Assembly (NCBI GenBank): GCA_964036045.1
Contig: OZ038392.1
Span: 21,850,090-21,914,089 of the forward strand
DNA from: Eutreptiella sp. 'Long Island Sound 2002'
Lineage: Eukaryota; Euglenozoa; Euglenophyceae; Eutreptiales; Eutreptiaceae
Direction of reading: 5' to 3'
Length of the DNA stretch: 64,000 nt
Shown here piece after piece: positions 12,271 through 26,069 of this stretch. The first letter of the stretch is position 1. Each line of letters begins with the position of its first letter. The position numbers and the translations under genes were made by a program. The notes under the pieces are model-generated. The model saw only the letters and a program-made list of their open reading frames with translations. It ran no database searches and was not told the origin of the DNA.

Positions 12271-15200
12271 CCTCAAGATCCCCCTCACGATCCCCCTCAA
12301 GATCCCCCTCAAGATCCCCCTCAAGATCCCCCTCAAGATCCCCCTCAAGGTTCCCCTCAAGATCCCCCTCAAGATCCCCCTCAAGATCCCCCTCAAGATC
12401 CCCCTCAAGATCCCCCTCAAGATCCCGATCAAGATCCCCCTCAAGATTCCTCTCAAGACCCCCCTCAAGATCCCCCTCAAGATCCCCCTCAAAGTGCCCC
12501 TCCAAGTCCCCTCAAGATGCCCCTCAAGGTCCCCCTCAAGAGCCCCCTCAAGACCCCCTCAGGATCCACTGAAGATCCCCTCAAGATCCTCCCAAGATCC
12601 CCGCAAAGTGCCCTCAAGATCCTCCTCGATATACCCTTCAGATCCCCCTCAAGATCCCCCTCAAGATCCCCCTCAAGATCCCCCTCAAGGTCCGCCTCAA
12701 GATCCCCCTCAAGATCCCCCCCAAGATCCCCCTCAGAATCCCCTCAAGATCCTCCCAAGATCCCCTCAAAGTCCCCTCAAGATTCCCCTCAAGAAGCCCC
12801 TAAAGATCCCCCTAAAGAGCCCCCTCAAGATCCCCCTCAAGATCCCCTTCCACATCCTCCTCAAGATCCCAGTCAAGATCCCCCTCAAGATCCCCCTCAA
12901 CATCCCCCTCAAGATTCCTCTCAAGATCCCCCTCAAGATCCCCCTCAAGATCCCCCTCAAAGTCCCCGTCCAAGTCCCCTCAAGATGCCCCTCAAGGTCC
13001 CCCTCAAGATCCCCCTCAAGACCCCCTCAAGATCCCCTGAAGATCCCCTCAAGATCCTCCCAAGATCCCCGCAAAGTGCCCTCAAGATCCCCCTCAAGAT
13101 CCCCCTCAAGATCCCCCTCAAGATCCCCCTCAAGGTCCCCCTCAAGATCCCCCTCAAGATCCCCCTCAAGGTCCGCCTCAAGATCCCCCTCAAGATCCCC
13201 CCCAAGATCCCCCTCAAGATCCCCTCAAGATCCTCCCAAAATCCCCTCGAAGTCCCCTCGAGATCCTCCCAAGATCCCCTCAAAGTCCCCTCAAGATTCC
13301 CCTCAAGAAGCCCCTAAAGATCCCCCTAAAGAGCCCCCTCAAGATCCCCCTCAAGATCCCCTTCCACATCCTCCTCAAGATCCCCCTCAAGATCCCTCTC
13401 AAGATCCCCCTCAACATCCCCCTCAAGGTCCCCCTCAAGATCCCCCTCAAGTTCCCCCTCAAGATCCCCCTCAAGATCCCCCTAAACATCCGCCTCAAGG
13501 TCCCCCTCAAGATCCCGCTCAAGATCCCCCTCAAGATCCCCCTCAAGATCCCCTCAAGATCCCCCTCAAGATCCCCCTCAAGATCCCCCTGAAGATCCCC
13601 CTCAAGATCCCCCTCAAGATCCCCCTCAAGATCCCCCTCAAGATCCCCCTCAAGATCCCCCTCAAGATCCCCCTCAAGATCCCTCTCAAGATCCCCCTCA
13701 AGATCCCCTCAAGATCCCCCTCAAGATCCCCCTCAAGATCCCCCTCAAGATCCCCCTGAAGATCCCCCTCAATATCGCCCTCAATATCCCCCTCAAGATC
13801 CCCCTTAAGATCCCTCTCAAGATCCCTCTCAAGATCCCCCTCAAGATCCCCCTCAAGATCCCCCTCAAGATCCCCCTCAAGATCCCCCTCAAGATCCCCC
13901 TCAAGATCCCCCCAACATCCTCCCAAGATCCTCCCAAGATCCCCTCAAGATCCCCTCAAGATCCCCCTCAAGATCCCCCTCAAGATCCCCCTCAAGATCC
14001 CCCCCAAGATCCCCCTCAAGATCCCCTCAAGATCCTCCCGAAATCCCCTCGAAGTCCCCTCGAGATCCTCCCAAGATCCCCTCAAAGTCCCCTCAAGATT
14101 CCCCTCAAGAAGCCCCTAAAGATCCCCCTAAAGAGCCCCCTCAACATCCCCCTCAAGATCCCCTTCCACATCCTCCTCAAGATCCCCGTCAAGATCCCCC
14201 TCAAGATCCCCCTCAAAATCCCCCTCAAGGTCCCCCTCAAGATCCCCCTCAAGATCCCCCTCAAGATCCCCCTCAAGATCCGCCTCAAGATCCCCCTCAA
14301 GATCCCCCTCAAGATCCCCTCAAGATCCCCCTCAAGATCCCCCTCAAGATCCCCCTCAAGATCCCCCTCAAGATCCCCCTCAAGATCCCCCTCAATATCC
14401 CCCTCAAGATCCCCCTCAAGATCCCCCTCAAGATCCCCTCAAGATCCCCCTCAAGATGCCCCTCAAGATCCCCCTCAAGATGCCCCTCAAGATCCCCCTC
14501 AATATCGCCCTCAAGATCCCCCTCAAGATCCCCCTCAAGATCCCCCTCAAGATCCCTCTCAAGATCCCCCTCAAGGTCCCCCTCAAGATCCCCCTCAAGA
14601 TCCCCCTCAAGATCCCCCTCAAGATCCCCCTCAAGATCCCCCTCAAGATCCCCCCAAGATCCTCCCAAGATCCTCCCAAGATCCCCTCAAGATCCCCTCA
14701 AGATCCCCCTCAAGATACCCCTCAAGATCCCCCTCAATATTCCCTCAAGATCCCCCTCAAGATCCCCCTCAAGATCCCCCTCAAGAGGCCCCTCAAGGTC
14801 CCCCTCAAAGTACCCCTGAAGATCCCCCTCAAGGTCCCCCTCAAGATCCCCCTCAAGATCCCCCTCAAGATCCCCCTCATGATCCCCCTCAAGATCCCGA
14901 TCAACATCCCCCTCAAGATCCCCCTCAAGATCCCCCTCAAGATCCCACTCAGGATCCCCCCAAAATCCTCCCAAGATCCTCCCAAGATCCCCTCAAAGTC
15001 CCCTCAAGATCCCCCTCAAGATCCCCCTCAAGATCCCCCTCAAGATCCCCCTCAAGATCCCCCTCAAGATCCCCCTCAAGATCCCCCTCAAGATCCCCCT
15101 CAAGATCCCCCTCAAGATCCCCCTCAAAGTCCCTCAAGATCCCCCTCAAGTACCCCCTCATGATCCCCCTCAGGATCCCCCTCAGGATCCACCTCAAGAT

Positions 15201-15460
15201 CCCCCTCAAGACCCCCCTCAAGATCCCCCTCAAGATCCCCCCCAAGATCCCCCTCAACATCGCCCTCAAGGTCACCCCCAAAATCCCCCTCCAGATCCCC
15301 CTCGAGATCCCCCTCGAGATCCCCCTCAAGATACCCTCAAGATCCCCCTCAAGATCCCCCTCCAGATCCCCTCAACATCCTCCCAAGATTCCCTCAAAGT
15401 CCCCTCAAGATCCCCCTCACGATCCCCCTCAAGATCCCCCTCAAGATCCCCCTCAAGATC
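12271..15460. repeat. Higher-order repeat A, copy 2
   Basis: This is the second tandem copy of block A. The variant string of 10,148-12,240 is repeated at 13,280-15,372 at a constant offset of 3,132 bp. It differs from copy 1 by an internal loss of about 239 bp near 13,090 and by scattered substitutions. The right end is approximate: the match fades around 15,460. Confidence 0.8.
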
Positions 15461-16259
15461 CCCCTCAACATCCCCCTCAAGATCCCCCTCAAGATCCCCC
15501 TCAAGATCCCCTCAAGATCCCCCTCAAGATCCCCCTCAAGATCCCCCTCAAGATCCGCTCAAGATCCTCCCAAAATCCCCTCGAAGTCCCCTAGAGATCC
15601 TCCCAAGATCCCCTCAAAGTGCCCTCAAGATTCCCCTCAACATCCCCCTAAAAATCCCCCTAAAGAGCCCCCTCAAGATCCCCCTCAAGATCCCCTTCCA
15701 GATCCTCCTCAAGATCCCCTTCAAGATCCCCCTCAAGATCCCCCTCAAGATCCCCCTCAAGATCCCCCTCAAGATCCCCCTCAAGATCCCCCTCAAGATC
15801 CCCCTCAAAATCCCCCTCGAGATCCCCCTCAAGATCCCCCTCAAGATCCCCTCAAGATCCCCCTCAAGATCCCCCTCAAGATCCCCCTCAAGATCCCCCT
15901 CAAGATCCCCCTCAAGATCCCCCTCAAGATCCCCCTCAAGATCCCCCTCAAGATTCCCCTCAAGATCCCCCTCAAGATCCCCCTCAAGATCCCCCTCAAG
16001 ATCCCCCTCAAGATCCCCCTCAAGGTCACCCCCAAAATCCCCCTCCAGATCCCCCTCGAGATCTCCCTCGAGATCCCCCTCAAGATGCCCTCAAGATCCC
16101 CCTCAAGATCCCCCTGCAGATCCCCCTCAAGATCCCCTCAAGATCCTCCCAAGATCCCCTCAAAGTCCCCTCAAGATTCCCCTGAAGATCCCCTCAAGAT
16201 CCCCCTCAAGATCCCCCTCAACATCCCCCTCAACATCCCCCTCAAGATCCCCCTCAAGA

Positions 16260-19086
16260 TCCCCCTCAAGATCCGCTCAAGATCCCCCTCAAGATCCCCC
16301 TCAAGATCCCCCTCAAGATCCGCTCAAGATCCTCCCAAAATCCCCCTCAAGATCCCCCTCAACATCCCCCTCAAGATCCCCCTCAAGATCCCCCTCAAGA
16401 TGCCCCTCAAGATCCCCCTCAAGATCCCCCTCAAGATCCCCCTCAAGATCCCCTCAAGATCCCCTGGAGATCCCCTCAAGATCCTCCCAAGATCCCCTCA
16501 TAGTCGCCCTCAAGATCCCCCTCAAGATCCCACTAAAGATCCCCCTCAATATCCCCCTCCAGATCCCCCTCAAGATCACCCTTAAGATCTCTCGCAAGAT
16601 CCCCCTCAATGTTCCCCTCAAGATCCCCCGCAAGGTCCGCCTCAAGATCCCCCTCAAAATCCCCCTCAAGATCCCCCTCTAGATCCCCCTGAAGATCCCC
16701 CTCAACATCCCCCTCAGGATACCCCTCAAGATCCCCCTCAAGATCCCCCTCAAGATCCCCCTCAAGATCCCCTTCAAGATCCCCCTCAAGATCCCCTCAA
16801 GATCCCCTCAAGATCCCCCTCAAGATCCCCCTCAAGATCCCCCTGAAGATCCCCCTCAAAAGCCCCCCTTCAGATCCCCCTCAGGATCCCCCTCAAGATC
16901 CCCCTCAAGGTCCCCCTCAAGATTACCCTCAAGATCCCCCTCAAGATCCCCCCCAAGATCCCCCTCAAGATCCCCCTCAAGATCAGCCCCAAAATCCCCA
17001 TCCAGATCCCCCTCGAGATCCCCCTCGAGATCCCCCTCAAGATGCCCTCAAGATCCCCCTCAAGATCCCCCTCCAGATCCCCCTCAAGATGCCCCTCAAG
17101 ATCCCCTCAAGATCCCCTCGAGATCCTTCCAAGATCCCCTCAAAGTCCCCTCAAGATCCCCCTCAAGATGCCCCTCAAGATCCCCCTCAAGATCCCCTCA
17201 AGATCCTCCTCAAGATCCCCCTCAAGGTCCCCCTCAAGATCCCCCTCAAGATCCCCCTCAAGATCCCCCTCAAAGTCCCCTCAAGATCCCCCTCAAGATC
17301 CCCCCCAAGATCCCCCTCAAGATCCCTCTCAAGATCCCCCTCAAGATCCTCCTCAAGGTCCCCCTCAAAATCCCCCTCAAGATCCCCCTCAAGATCCCCC
17401 TCAAAATCCCCCTCAGGATCCCCCTCAAGGTCCCCCTCAATATCCCCCTCAAGATCCCCCTCAAGATCCCCCTCGAGATCCCCCTCAAGATCCCCCTCAA
17501 GATCCCCCTCAAGATCCGCCTCAAAGTCCCCTGAAGATTCCCCTCAAGTACCCCCTCAAAATCCCCCTCAAGATCCCCCTCAAGATCCCCCTCAAGGTCC
17601 CCTCAAGATCCCCCTCGATATCCCCCTCAAGATGCCCCTCAAAATCCCCTCAAAATCCCCCTCAAGATCCCCCTCAAGATCTCCCCGAGTTCCCCTCAAG
17701 ATCTCCCCAAAATCCCCCTCAAGATGCCCCTCAAGATCCCTCTCAAGATCCCCCTCAAGATCCCCTCAAGATCCACCTCAAGATCCCCCTCAAAGATCCC
17801 CCTCAAAATCCCCCTCAAGATCCCCCTCAAGATCCCCCTCAAGATCCCCCTCAAGGTACCCCTCAAGGTCCCCCTTAAGGTCCCACTCAAGAACCCCCTC
17901 AAGATCCCCCTCAAGATCCCCCTCAAGATCCCCCTCAAGATCCCCCTCAAGATCCCCCTTAGGGTCCCCCTCAAAATCCCCCTCAAGATGCCCTCAACAT
18001 CCCCCTCAGGATCCCCCTCAAGATTCCCCTCAAGATCCCCCTCAAAGTCCCCTTAAGATCCCCCTCAAGAACCCCCTCACCATCCCCCTTAGGATCCCCC
18101 TCAGGATCCCCCTCAAGATCCCCCTCAAGATCCCCCTCAAGAGCCCCCTCAAGATCACCCCCAAAATCCCCCTGAAGATCCCCCTCGAGATTCCCCTCAA
18201 AGTTCCCCTCAAGATCCCCCTCAAGATCCCCCTCAAGATCCCCCTCAAGATCCCCTCAAGATCCGCCTCAAGATACCCCTCAAGATCCCCCTCAAGATCC
18301 CCCTCAAAATCCCCCTCAAGATCCCCCTCAAGATCCCCCTCAAGATCCCCGCGCAAAGTCCCCTCAAGATCCCCCTCAAGATCCCCCTCAAGATCCCCCT
18401 CAAGATCCCCCTGAAGATCCCCCTCAAGATCCCCCTCAATGTCCCCCTCAAGATCCCCCTCAAGATCCCCCTCAAGGTCCCCCTCAAAATCCCCCTCAAG
18501 ATGCCCACAACATCCCCCTCAGGATCCCCCTCAAGATCCCCCTCAAGATCCCCCTCAAAGTCCCCTTAAGATCCCCCTCAAGAACCCCCTCACCATCCCC
18601 CTTAGGATCCCCCTCAGGATCCCCCTCAAGATCCCCCTCAAGATCCCCCTCAAGATCCCCCTCAAGATCACCCCCAAAATCCCCCTGAAGATCCCCCTCG
18701 AGATTCCCCTCAAAGTTCCCCTCAAGATCCCCCTCAAGATCCCCCTCAAGATCCCCCTCAAGATCCCCTCAAGATCCCCCTCAAGATCCCCCTCAAGATC
18801 CCCCTCAAAATCCCCCTCAAGATCCCCCTCAAGATCCCCCTCAAGATCCCCGCGCAAAGTCCCCTCAAGATCCCCCTCAAGATCCCCCTCAAGATCCCCC
18901 TGAAGATCCCACTCAAGATCCCCCTCAATGTCCCCCTCAAGATCCCCCTCAAGATCCCCCTCAAGATCCCCCTTAAGATCCCCCTCAGGATCATCCTGAA
19001 GATCCCCCTCAAGATCCCCCTCAAGATCCCCCTCAAGATCCCCCTCAACATCCCCCTCAACATCCCCCTCAAGATCCCCCTCAAGA
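16260..19086. repeat. Higher-order repeat B, copy 1 (2,827 bp)
   Basis: The variant pattern here recurs at a constant offset of 2,827 bp. For example, the short monomer AAGATCCGCTC followed by AAGATCCTCCC near 16,316 recurs near 19,143. Within the block a smaller segment at about 18.04-18.4 kb is itself repeated about 0.5 kb further on. Confidence 0.8.
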
Positions 19087-21880
19087 TCCCCCTCAAGATC
19101 CGCTCAAGATCCCCCTCAAGATCCCCCTCAAGATCCCCCTCAAGATCCGCTCAAGATCCTCCCAAAATCCCCCTCAAGATCCCCCTCAACATCCCCCTCA
19201 AGATCCCCCTCAAGATCCCCCTCAAGATGCCCCTCAAGATCCCCCTCAAGATCCCCCTCAAGATCCCCCTCAAGATCCCCTCAAGATCCCCTGGAGATCC
19301 CCTCAAGATCCTCCCAAGATCCCCTCATAGTCGCCCTCAAGATCCCCCTCAAGATCCCACTAAAGATCCCCCTCAGTATCCCCCTCCAGATCCCCCTCAA
19401 GATCACCCTTAAGATCTTTCGCAAGATCCCCCTCAATGTTCCCCTCAAGATCCCCCGCAAGGTCCGCCTCAAGATCCCCCTCAAAATCCCCCTCAAGATC
19501 CCCCTCTAGATCCCCCTGAAGATCCCCCTCAACATCCCCCTCAGGATCCCCCTCAAGATCCCCCTCAAGATCCCCCTCAAGATCCCCCTCAAGATCCCCT
19601 TCAAGATCCCCCTCAAGATCCCCTCAAGATCCCCTCAAGATCCCCCTCAAGATCCCCCTCAAGATCCCCCTGAAGATCCCCCTCAAAAGCCCCCCTTCAG
19701 ATCCCCCTCAGGATCCCCCTCAAGATCCCCCTCAAGGTCCCCCTCAAGATTACCCTCAAGATCCCCCTCAAGATCCCCCCCAAGATCCCCCTCAAGATCC
19801 CCCTCAAGATCAGCCCCAAAATCCCCATCCAGATCCCCCTCGAGATCCCCCTCGAGATCCCCCTCAAGATGCCCTCAAGATCCCCCTCAAGATCCCCCTC
19901 CAGATCCCCCTCAAGATGCCCCTCAAGATCCCCTCAAGATCCCCTCGAGATCCTTCCAAGATCCCCTCAAAGTCCCCTCAAGATCCCCCTCAAGATGCCC
20001 CTCAAGATCCCCCTCAAGATCCCCTCAAGATCCTCCTCAAGATCCCCCTCAAGGTCCCCCTCAAGATCCCCCTCAAGATCCCCCTCAAGATCCCCCTCAA
20101 AGTCCCCTCAAGATCCCCCTCAAGATCCCCCCCAAGATCCCCCTCAAGATCCCTCTCAAGATCCCCCTCAAGATCCTCCTCAAGGTCCCCCTCAAAATCC
20201 CCCTCAAGATCCCCCTCAAGATCCCCCTCAAAATCCCCCTCAGGATCCCCCTCAAGGTCCCCCTCAATATCCCCCTCAAGATCCCCCTCAAGATCCCCCT
20301 CGAGATCCCCCTCAAGATCCCCCTCAAGATCCCCCTCAAGATCCGCCTCAAAGTCCCCTGAAGATTCCCCTCAAGTACCCCCTCAAAATCCCCCTCAAGA
20401 TCCCCCTCAAGATCCCCCTCAAGGTCCCCTCAAGATCCCCCTCGATATCCCCCTCAAGATGCCCCTCAAAATCCCCTCAAAATCCCCCTCAAGATCCCCC
20501 TCAAGATCTCCCCGAGTTCCCCTCAAGATCTCCCCAAAATCCCCCTCAAGATGCCCCTCAAGATCCCTCTCAAGATCCCCCTCAAGATCCCCTCAAGATC
20601 CACCTCAAGATCCCCCTCAAAGATCCCCCTCAAAATCCCCCTCAAGATCCCCCTCAAGATCCCCCTCAAGATCCCCCTCAAGGTACCCCTCAAGGTCCCC
20701 CTTAAGGTCCCACTCAAGAACCCCCTCAAGATCCCCCTCAAGATCCCCCTCAAGATCCCCCTCAAGATCCCCCTCAAGATCCCCCTCAGGGCCCCCCTCA
20801 AAATCCCCCTCAAGATGCCCTCAACATCCCCCCCAGGATCCCCCTCAAGATTCCCCTCAAGATCCCCCTCAAAGTCCCCTTAAGATCCCCCTCAAGAACC
20901 CCCTCACCATCCCCCTTAGGATCCCCCTCAGGATCCCCCTCAAGATCCCCCTCAAGATCCCCCTCAAGAGCCCCCTCAAGATCACCCCCAAAATCCCCCT
21001 GAAGATCCCCCTCGAGATTCCCCTCAAAGTTCCCCTCAAGATCCCCCTCAAGATCCCCCTCAAGATCCCCCTCAAGATCCCCTCAAGATCCGCCTCAAGA
21101 TACCCCTCAAGATCCCCCTCAAGATCCCCCTCAAAATCCCCCTCAAGATCCCCCTCAAGATCCCCCTCAAGATCCCCGCGCAAAGTCCCCTCAAGATCCC
21201 CCTCAAGATCCCCCTCAAGATCCCCCTCAAGATCCCCCTGAAGATCCCACTCAAGATCCCCCTCAATGTCCCCCTCAAGATCCCCCTCAAGATCCCCCTC
21301 AAGGTCCCCCTCAAAATCCCCCTCAAGATGCCCACAACATCCCCCTCAGGATCCCCCTCAAGATCCCCCTCAAGATCCCCCTCAAAGTCCCCTTAAGATC
21401 CCCCTCAAGAACCCCCTCACCATCCCCCTTAGGATCCCCCTCAGGATCCCCCTCAAGATCCCCCTCAAGATCCCCCTCAAGATCCCCCTCAAGATCACCC
21501 CCAAAATCCCCCTGAAGATCCCCCTCGAGATTCCCCTCAAAGTTCCCCTCAAGATCCCCCTCAAGATCCCCCTCAAGATCCCCCTCAAGATCCCCTCAAG
21601 ATCCCCCTCAAGATCCCCCTCAAGATCCCCCTCAAGATCCCCCTCAAAATCCCCCTCAAGATCCCCCTCAAGATCCCCCTCAAGATCCCCGCGCAAAGTC
21701 CCCTCAAGATCCCCCTCAAGATCCCCCTCAAGATCCCCCTGAAGATCCCACTCAAGATCCCCCTCAATGTCCCCCTCAAGATCCCCCTCAAGATCCCCCT
21801 CAAGATCCCCCTTAAGATCCCCCTCAGGATCATCCTGAAGATCCCCCTCAAGATCCCCCTCAAGATCCCCCTCAAGATCC
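19087..21880. repeat. Higher-order repeat B, copy 2
   Basis: This is the second tandem copy of block B, at a 2,827-bp offset from the first, with only scattered substitutions. A third, rearranged partial copy follows at about 22.4-23.6 kb with offsets near 3,224-3,244 bp to this one. Confidence 0.8.
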
Positions 21881-22399
21881 CCCTCACGATCCCCCTCAGG
21901 ATCCCCCTCAAGGTCCCCCTCAATATCCCCCTCAAGATCCCCCTCAAGATCCCCCTCAAGATCTCCCCCAAAATCCCCCTCAAGATCCCCCTCAAGATCC
22001 CCCTCAAGATCCCCCTCAAGATCCCCCTCAAAATCTCCCCCAAGGTCCCCCTCAAGATCCCCCTCAAGATCCCCCTCAAGATCCCCCTCAAGATCCCCCT
22101 CACGATCCCCCTCAGGATCCCCCTCAAGGTCCCCCTCAAGATCCCCCTCAAGATCCCCCTCAAGATCCCCCTCAAGATCTCCCCCAAGATCCCCCTCAAG
22201 ATCCCCCTCAAGATCCTCTTCAAGATCCCCCTCCGGATCCCCCTCAGGATCCCCCTCAGGATCCCCCTCAAGATCCCCCTCAAGATCCCCCTCAAGATCC
22301 CCTCAAGATCCCCCTCAAGATCCCCCTCAAGGTCCCCCTCAAGGTCCCCCTCAAGATCCCCTCAAGATCCCCCTCAAGATCCCCCTCAAGATCCCCCTC

Positions 22400-23620
22400 A
22401 AGATCCCCCTCAAGATGCCCCTCAAGATCCCCCTCAAGATCCCCCTCAAGATCCCCCTCAAGATCCCCTCAAGATCCCCTGGAGATCCCCTCAAGATCCT
22501 CCCAAGATCCCCTCAAAGTCGCCCTCAAGATCCCCCTCGAGATACCCTTAAGATCCCCCTCAAGATCCCCCTCAAGATCCCACTAAAGATCCCCCTCAAT
22601 ATCCCCCTCCAGATCCCCCTCAAGATCACCCTTAAGATCTCTCGCAAGATCCCCCTCAATGTTCCCCTCAAGATTCCCCGCAAGGTTCGCCTCAAGATCC
22701 CCCTCAAAATCCCCCTCAAGATCCCCCTCTAGATCCCCCTGAAGATCCCCCTCAACATCCCCCTCAGGATCCCCCTCAAGATCCCCCTCAAGATCCCCCT
22801 CAAGATCCCCCTCAAGATCCCCTTCAAGATCCCCCTCAAGATCCCCTCAAGATCCCCTCAAGATCCCCCTCAAGATCCCCCTCAAGATCCCCCTGAAGAT
22901 CCCCCTCAAAAGCCCCCCTCCAGAACCCCCCTCAGGATCCCCCTCAAGATCCCCCTCAAGGTCCCCCTCAAGATTCCCCTCAAGATCCCCCTCAAGATCC
23001 CCCCCAAGATCCCCCTCAAGATCCCCCTCAAGATCAGCCCCAAAATCCCCATCCAGATCCCCCTCGAGATCCCCCTCGAGATCCCCCTCAAGAAGCCCTC
23101 AAGATCCCCCTCAAGATCCCCCTCCACATCCCCCTCAAGATCCCCCTCAAGATCCCCTCAAGATCCCCTCGAGATCCTTCCAAGATCCCCTCAAAGTCCC
23201 CTCAAGATCCCCCTCAAGATGCCCCTCAAGATCCCCCTCAAGATCCCCTCAAGATCCTCCTCAAGATCCCCCTCAAGGTCCCCCTCAAGATCCCCCTCAA
23301 GATCCCCCTCAAGATCCCCCTCAAAGTCCCCTCAAGATCCCCCTCAAGATCCCCCTCAAGATCCCCCTCAAGATCCCTCTCAAGATGCCCCTCAAGATCC
23401 TCCTCAAGGTCCCCCTCAAAATCCCCCTCAAGATCCCCCTCAAGATCCCCCTCAAAATCCCCCTCAGGATCCCCCTCAAGGTCCCCCTCAATATCCCCCT
23501 CAAGATCCCCCTCAAGATCCCCCTCAAGATCCCCCTCAAGATCCCCCTCAACATCCCCCTCGAGATCCGCCTCAAAGTCCCCTGAAGATTCCCCTCAAGT
23601 ACCCCCTCAAAATCCCCCTC
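22400..23620. repeat. Higher-order repeat B, partial rearranged third copy
   Basis: Segments matching block B reappear with a changed offset (about 3,244 bp near 22.5 kb and 3,224 bp near 23.3 kb). This implies small internal insertions or losses relative to copy 2. Boundaries are approximate. Confidence 0.6.
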
Positions 23621-24839
23621 AAGATCCCCCTCAAGATCCCCCTCAAGGTCCCCCTCAAGATCCCCCTCAGCATCCCCCTCAAGATCCCCCTCAAGATCCC
23701 CCTCAAGATTCCCCTCAAGATCCCCCTCAAGATCCCCCCCAAGATCCCCCTCAAGATCCCCCTCAAGATCAGCCCCAAAATCCCCATCCAGATCCCCCTC
23801 GAGATACCCCTCGAGATCCCCCTCAAGATGCCCTCCAGATCCCCCTCAAGATCCCCCCCAAGATCGCCTCAAAATCCCCTCAAGATCCACCTCAAGATCC
23901 CCTCAAGATCCTCCTCAAGATCCCCCTCAAGGTCCCCCTCAAGATCCCCCTCAAGGTCCCCCCAAGATCCCCTCAAAATCCTCCCAAGATCCCCTCAAAA
24001 TACCCCTCAAGATCCCCTCAAGATCCCCCTCAAGATTCCCTCAAATGGCCCTTAAGATCCCCCTCAAGGTCCCCCTCAAGATGCCCCTCAAGATCCCTTC
24101 GAAATCCCCCTCAAGATCCCCCTCAAGATCTCCCCGAGTTCCCCTCAAGATCTCCCCAAGATCCCCCTCAGGATCCCCCTCAAGATCCCTCTCAAGATCC
24201 CCCTCAAGATCCCCCTCAAGATCCCCCTCAAAGATCCCCCTCAAAATCCCCCTGAAGATCCCCCTCAAGATCCCCCTCAAGATCCCCCTCAAGGTACCCC
24301 TCAAGGTCCCCCTCAAGGTCCCACTCAAGAACCCCCTCAAGATCCCCCTCAAGATCCCCCTCAAAGATCCCCCTCAAAATCCCCCTGAAGATCCCCCTCA
24401 AGATCCCCCTCAAGATCCCCCTCAAGGTACCCCTCAAGGTCCCCCTCAAGGTCCCACTCAAGAACCCCCTCAAGATCCCCCTCAAGATCCCCCTCAAGAT
24501 CCCCCTCAAGACCCCCCTCAAGATCCCCCTCCAGGTCCCCCTCAAAATCCCCCTCAAGATGCCCTCAACATCCCCCTCAGGATCCCCCTCAAGATCCCCC
24601 TCAAGATCCCCCTCAAAGTCCCCTTAAGATCCCCCTCAAGAACCCCCTCAAGATCCCCCTTAGGATCCCCCTCAGGATCCGCCTCAAGATCCCCCTCAAG
24701 ATCCCCCTCAAGATCCCCCTCAAGATCACCCCCAAAATCCCCCTGAAGATCCCCCTCGAGATTCCCCTCAAAGTCCCCCTCAAGATCCCCCTCAAGATCC
24801 CCCTCAAGATCTCCCTCCAGATCCCCCTCAAGATCCCCC

Positions 24840-26069
24840 TCAAGATCCCCTCAAGATCCCCCTCAAGATACCCCTCAAGATCCCCCTCAAGATCCCCCTC
24901 AAAATCCCCCTCAAGATCCCACTCAAGATCCCCCTCAAGATCCCCCTCAATGTCCCCCTCAAGATCCCCCTCAAGATCCCCCTCAAGATCCCCCTCAAGA
25001 TCCCCCTCAGGATCATCCTGAAGATCCCCCTCAAGATCCCCCTCAAGATCCCCCTCAAGATCCCCCTCAAGGTCCCCCTCAAGATCCCCCTCAAGATCCC
25101 CCTCAAGATTCCCCTCAAGATCTCCCCCAAAATCCCCCTCAAGATCCCCCTCAAGATCCCCCTCAAGATCCCCCTCAAGATCCCCCTCAAAATCTCCCCC
25201 AAGATCCCCCTCAAGATCCCCCTCAAGATCCCCCTCAAGGTCCCCCTCAAGATCCCCCTCACGATCCCCCTCAGGATCCCCCTCAAGGTCCCCCTCAAGA
25301 TCCCCCTCAAGATCCCCCTCAAGATCCCCCTCAAGATCTCCCCCAAGATCCCCCTCAAGATCCCCCTCAAGATCCTCCTCAAGATCCCCCTCCGGATCCC
25401 CCTCAGGATCCCCCTCAGGATCCCCCTCAAGATCCCCCTCAAGATCCCCCTCAAGGTCCCCTCAAGATCCCCCTCAAGATCCCCTCAAAATCCCCCTCAA
25501 GATCCGCCTTAAGGTCCCCTCAAGATCCCCCTCAAGATCTCCCTCAAGATCCCCCTCAAGATCCCCCCCAGGATCCCCCTCAAGATCCCCCTCAAGATCC
25601 CCCTCAAGATCCCCCTCAAGATCCCCCTCAGTATCCCCCTCAAGATCCCCCTCAAGGTCCCCCTCAAGATCCCCCTCAAGATCCCCATCAAGATCCCCCT
25701 CAAGATCTCCCCCAAAATCCCCCTCAAGGTCTCCCTCAAGATCCCCCTCAAGGTTCCCCTCAAGATCGCCCTCAAGATCCCCCTCAAGATCCCCCTCAAG
25801 ATCTCCCCCAAGATCCCCCCAAATTCCCCTCACGATCCCCCTCAAGGTCCCCCTCAAGATCCCCCTCAAGATCACCCCCAAAATCCCCCTGAAGATCCCC
25901 CTCGAGATTCCCCTCAAAGTCCCCCTCAAGATCCCCCTCAAGATCCCCCTCAAGATCTCCCTCCAGATCCCCCTCAAGATCCCCCTCAAGATCCCCTCAA
26001 GATCCCCCTCAAGATACCCCTCAAGATCCCCCTCAAGATCCCCCTCAAAATCCCCCTCAAGATCCCACT
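24840..26069. repeat. Higher-order repeat C, copy 1 (1,230 bp)
   Basis: The variant pattern of about 24.84-25.9 kb recurs 1,230 bp downstream. The block includes the distinctive short stretch with CTCCGGATCC and the AAGATCTCCCCCAA variants. Confidence 0.75.
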
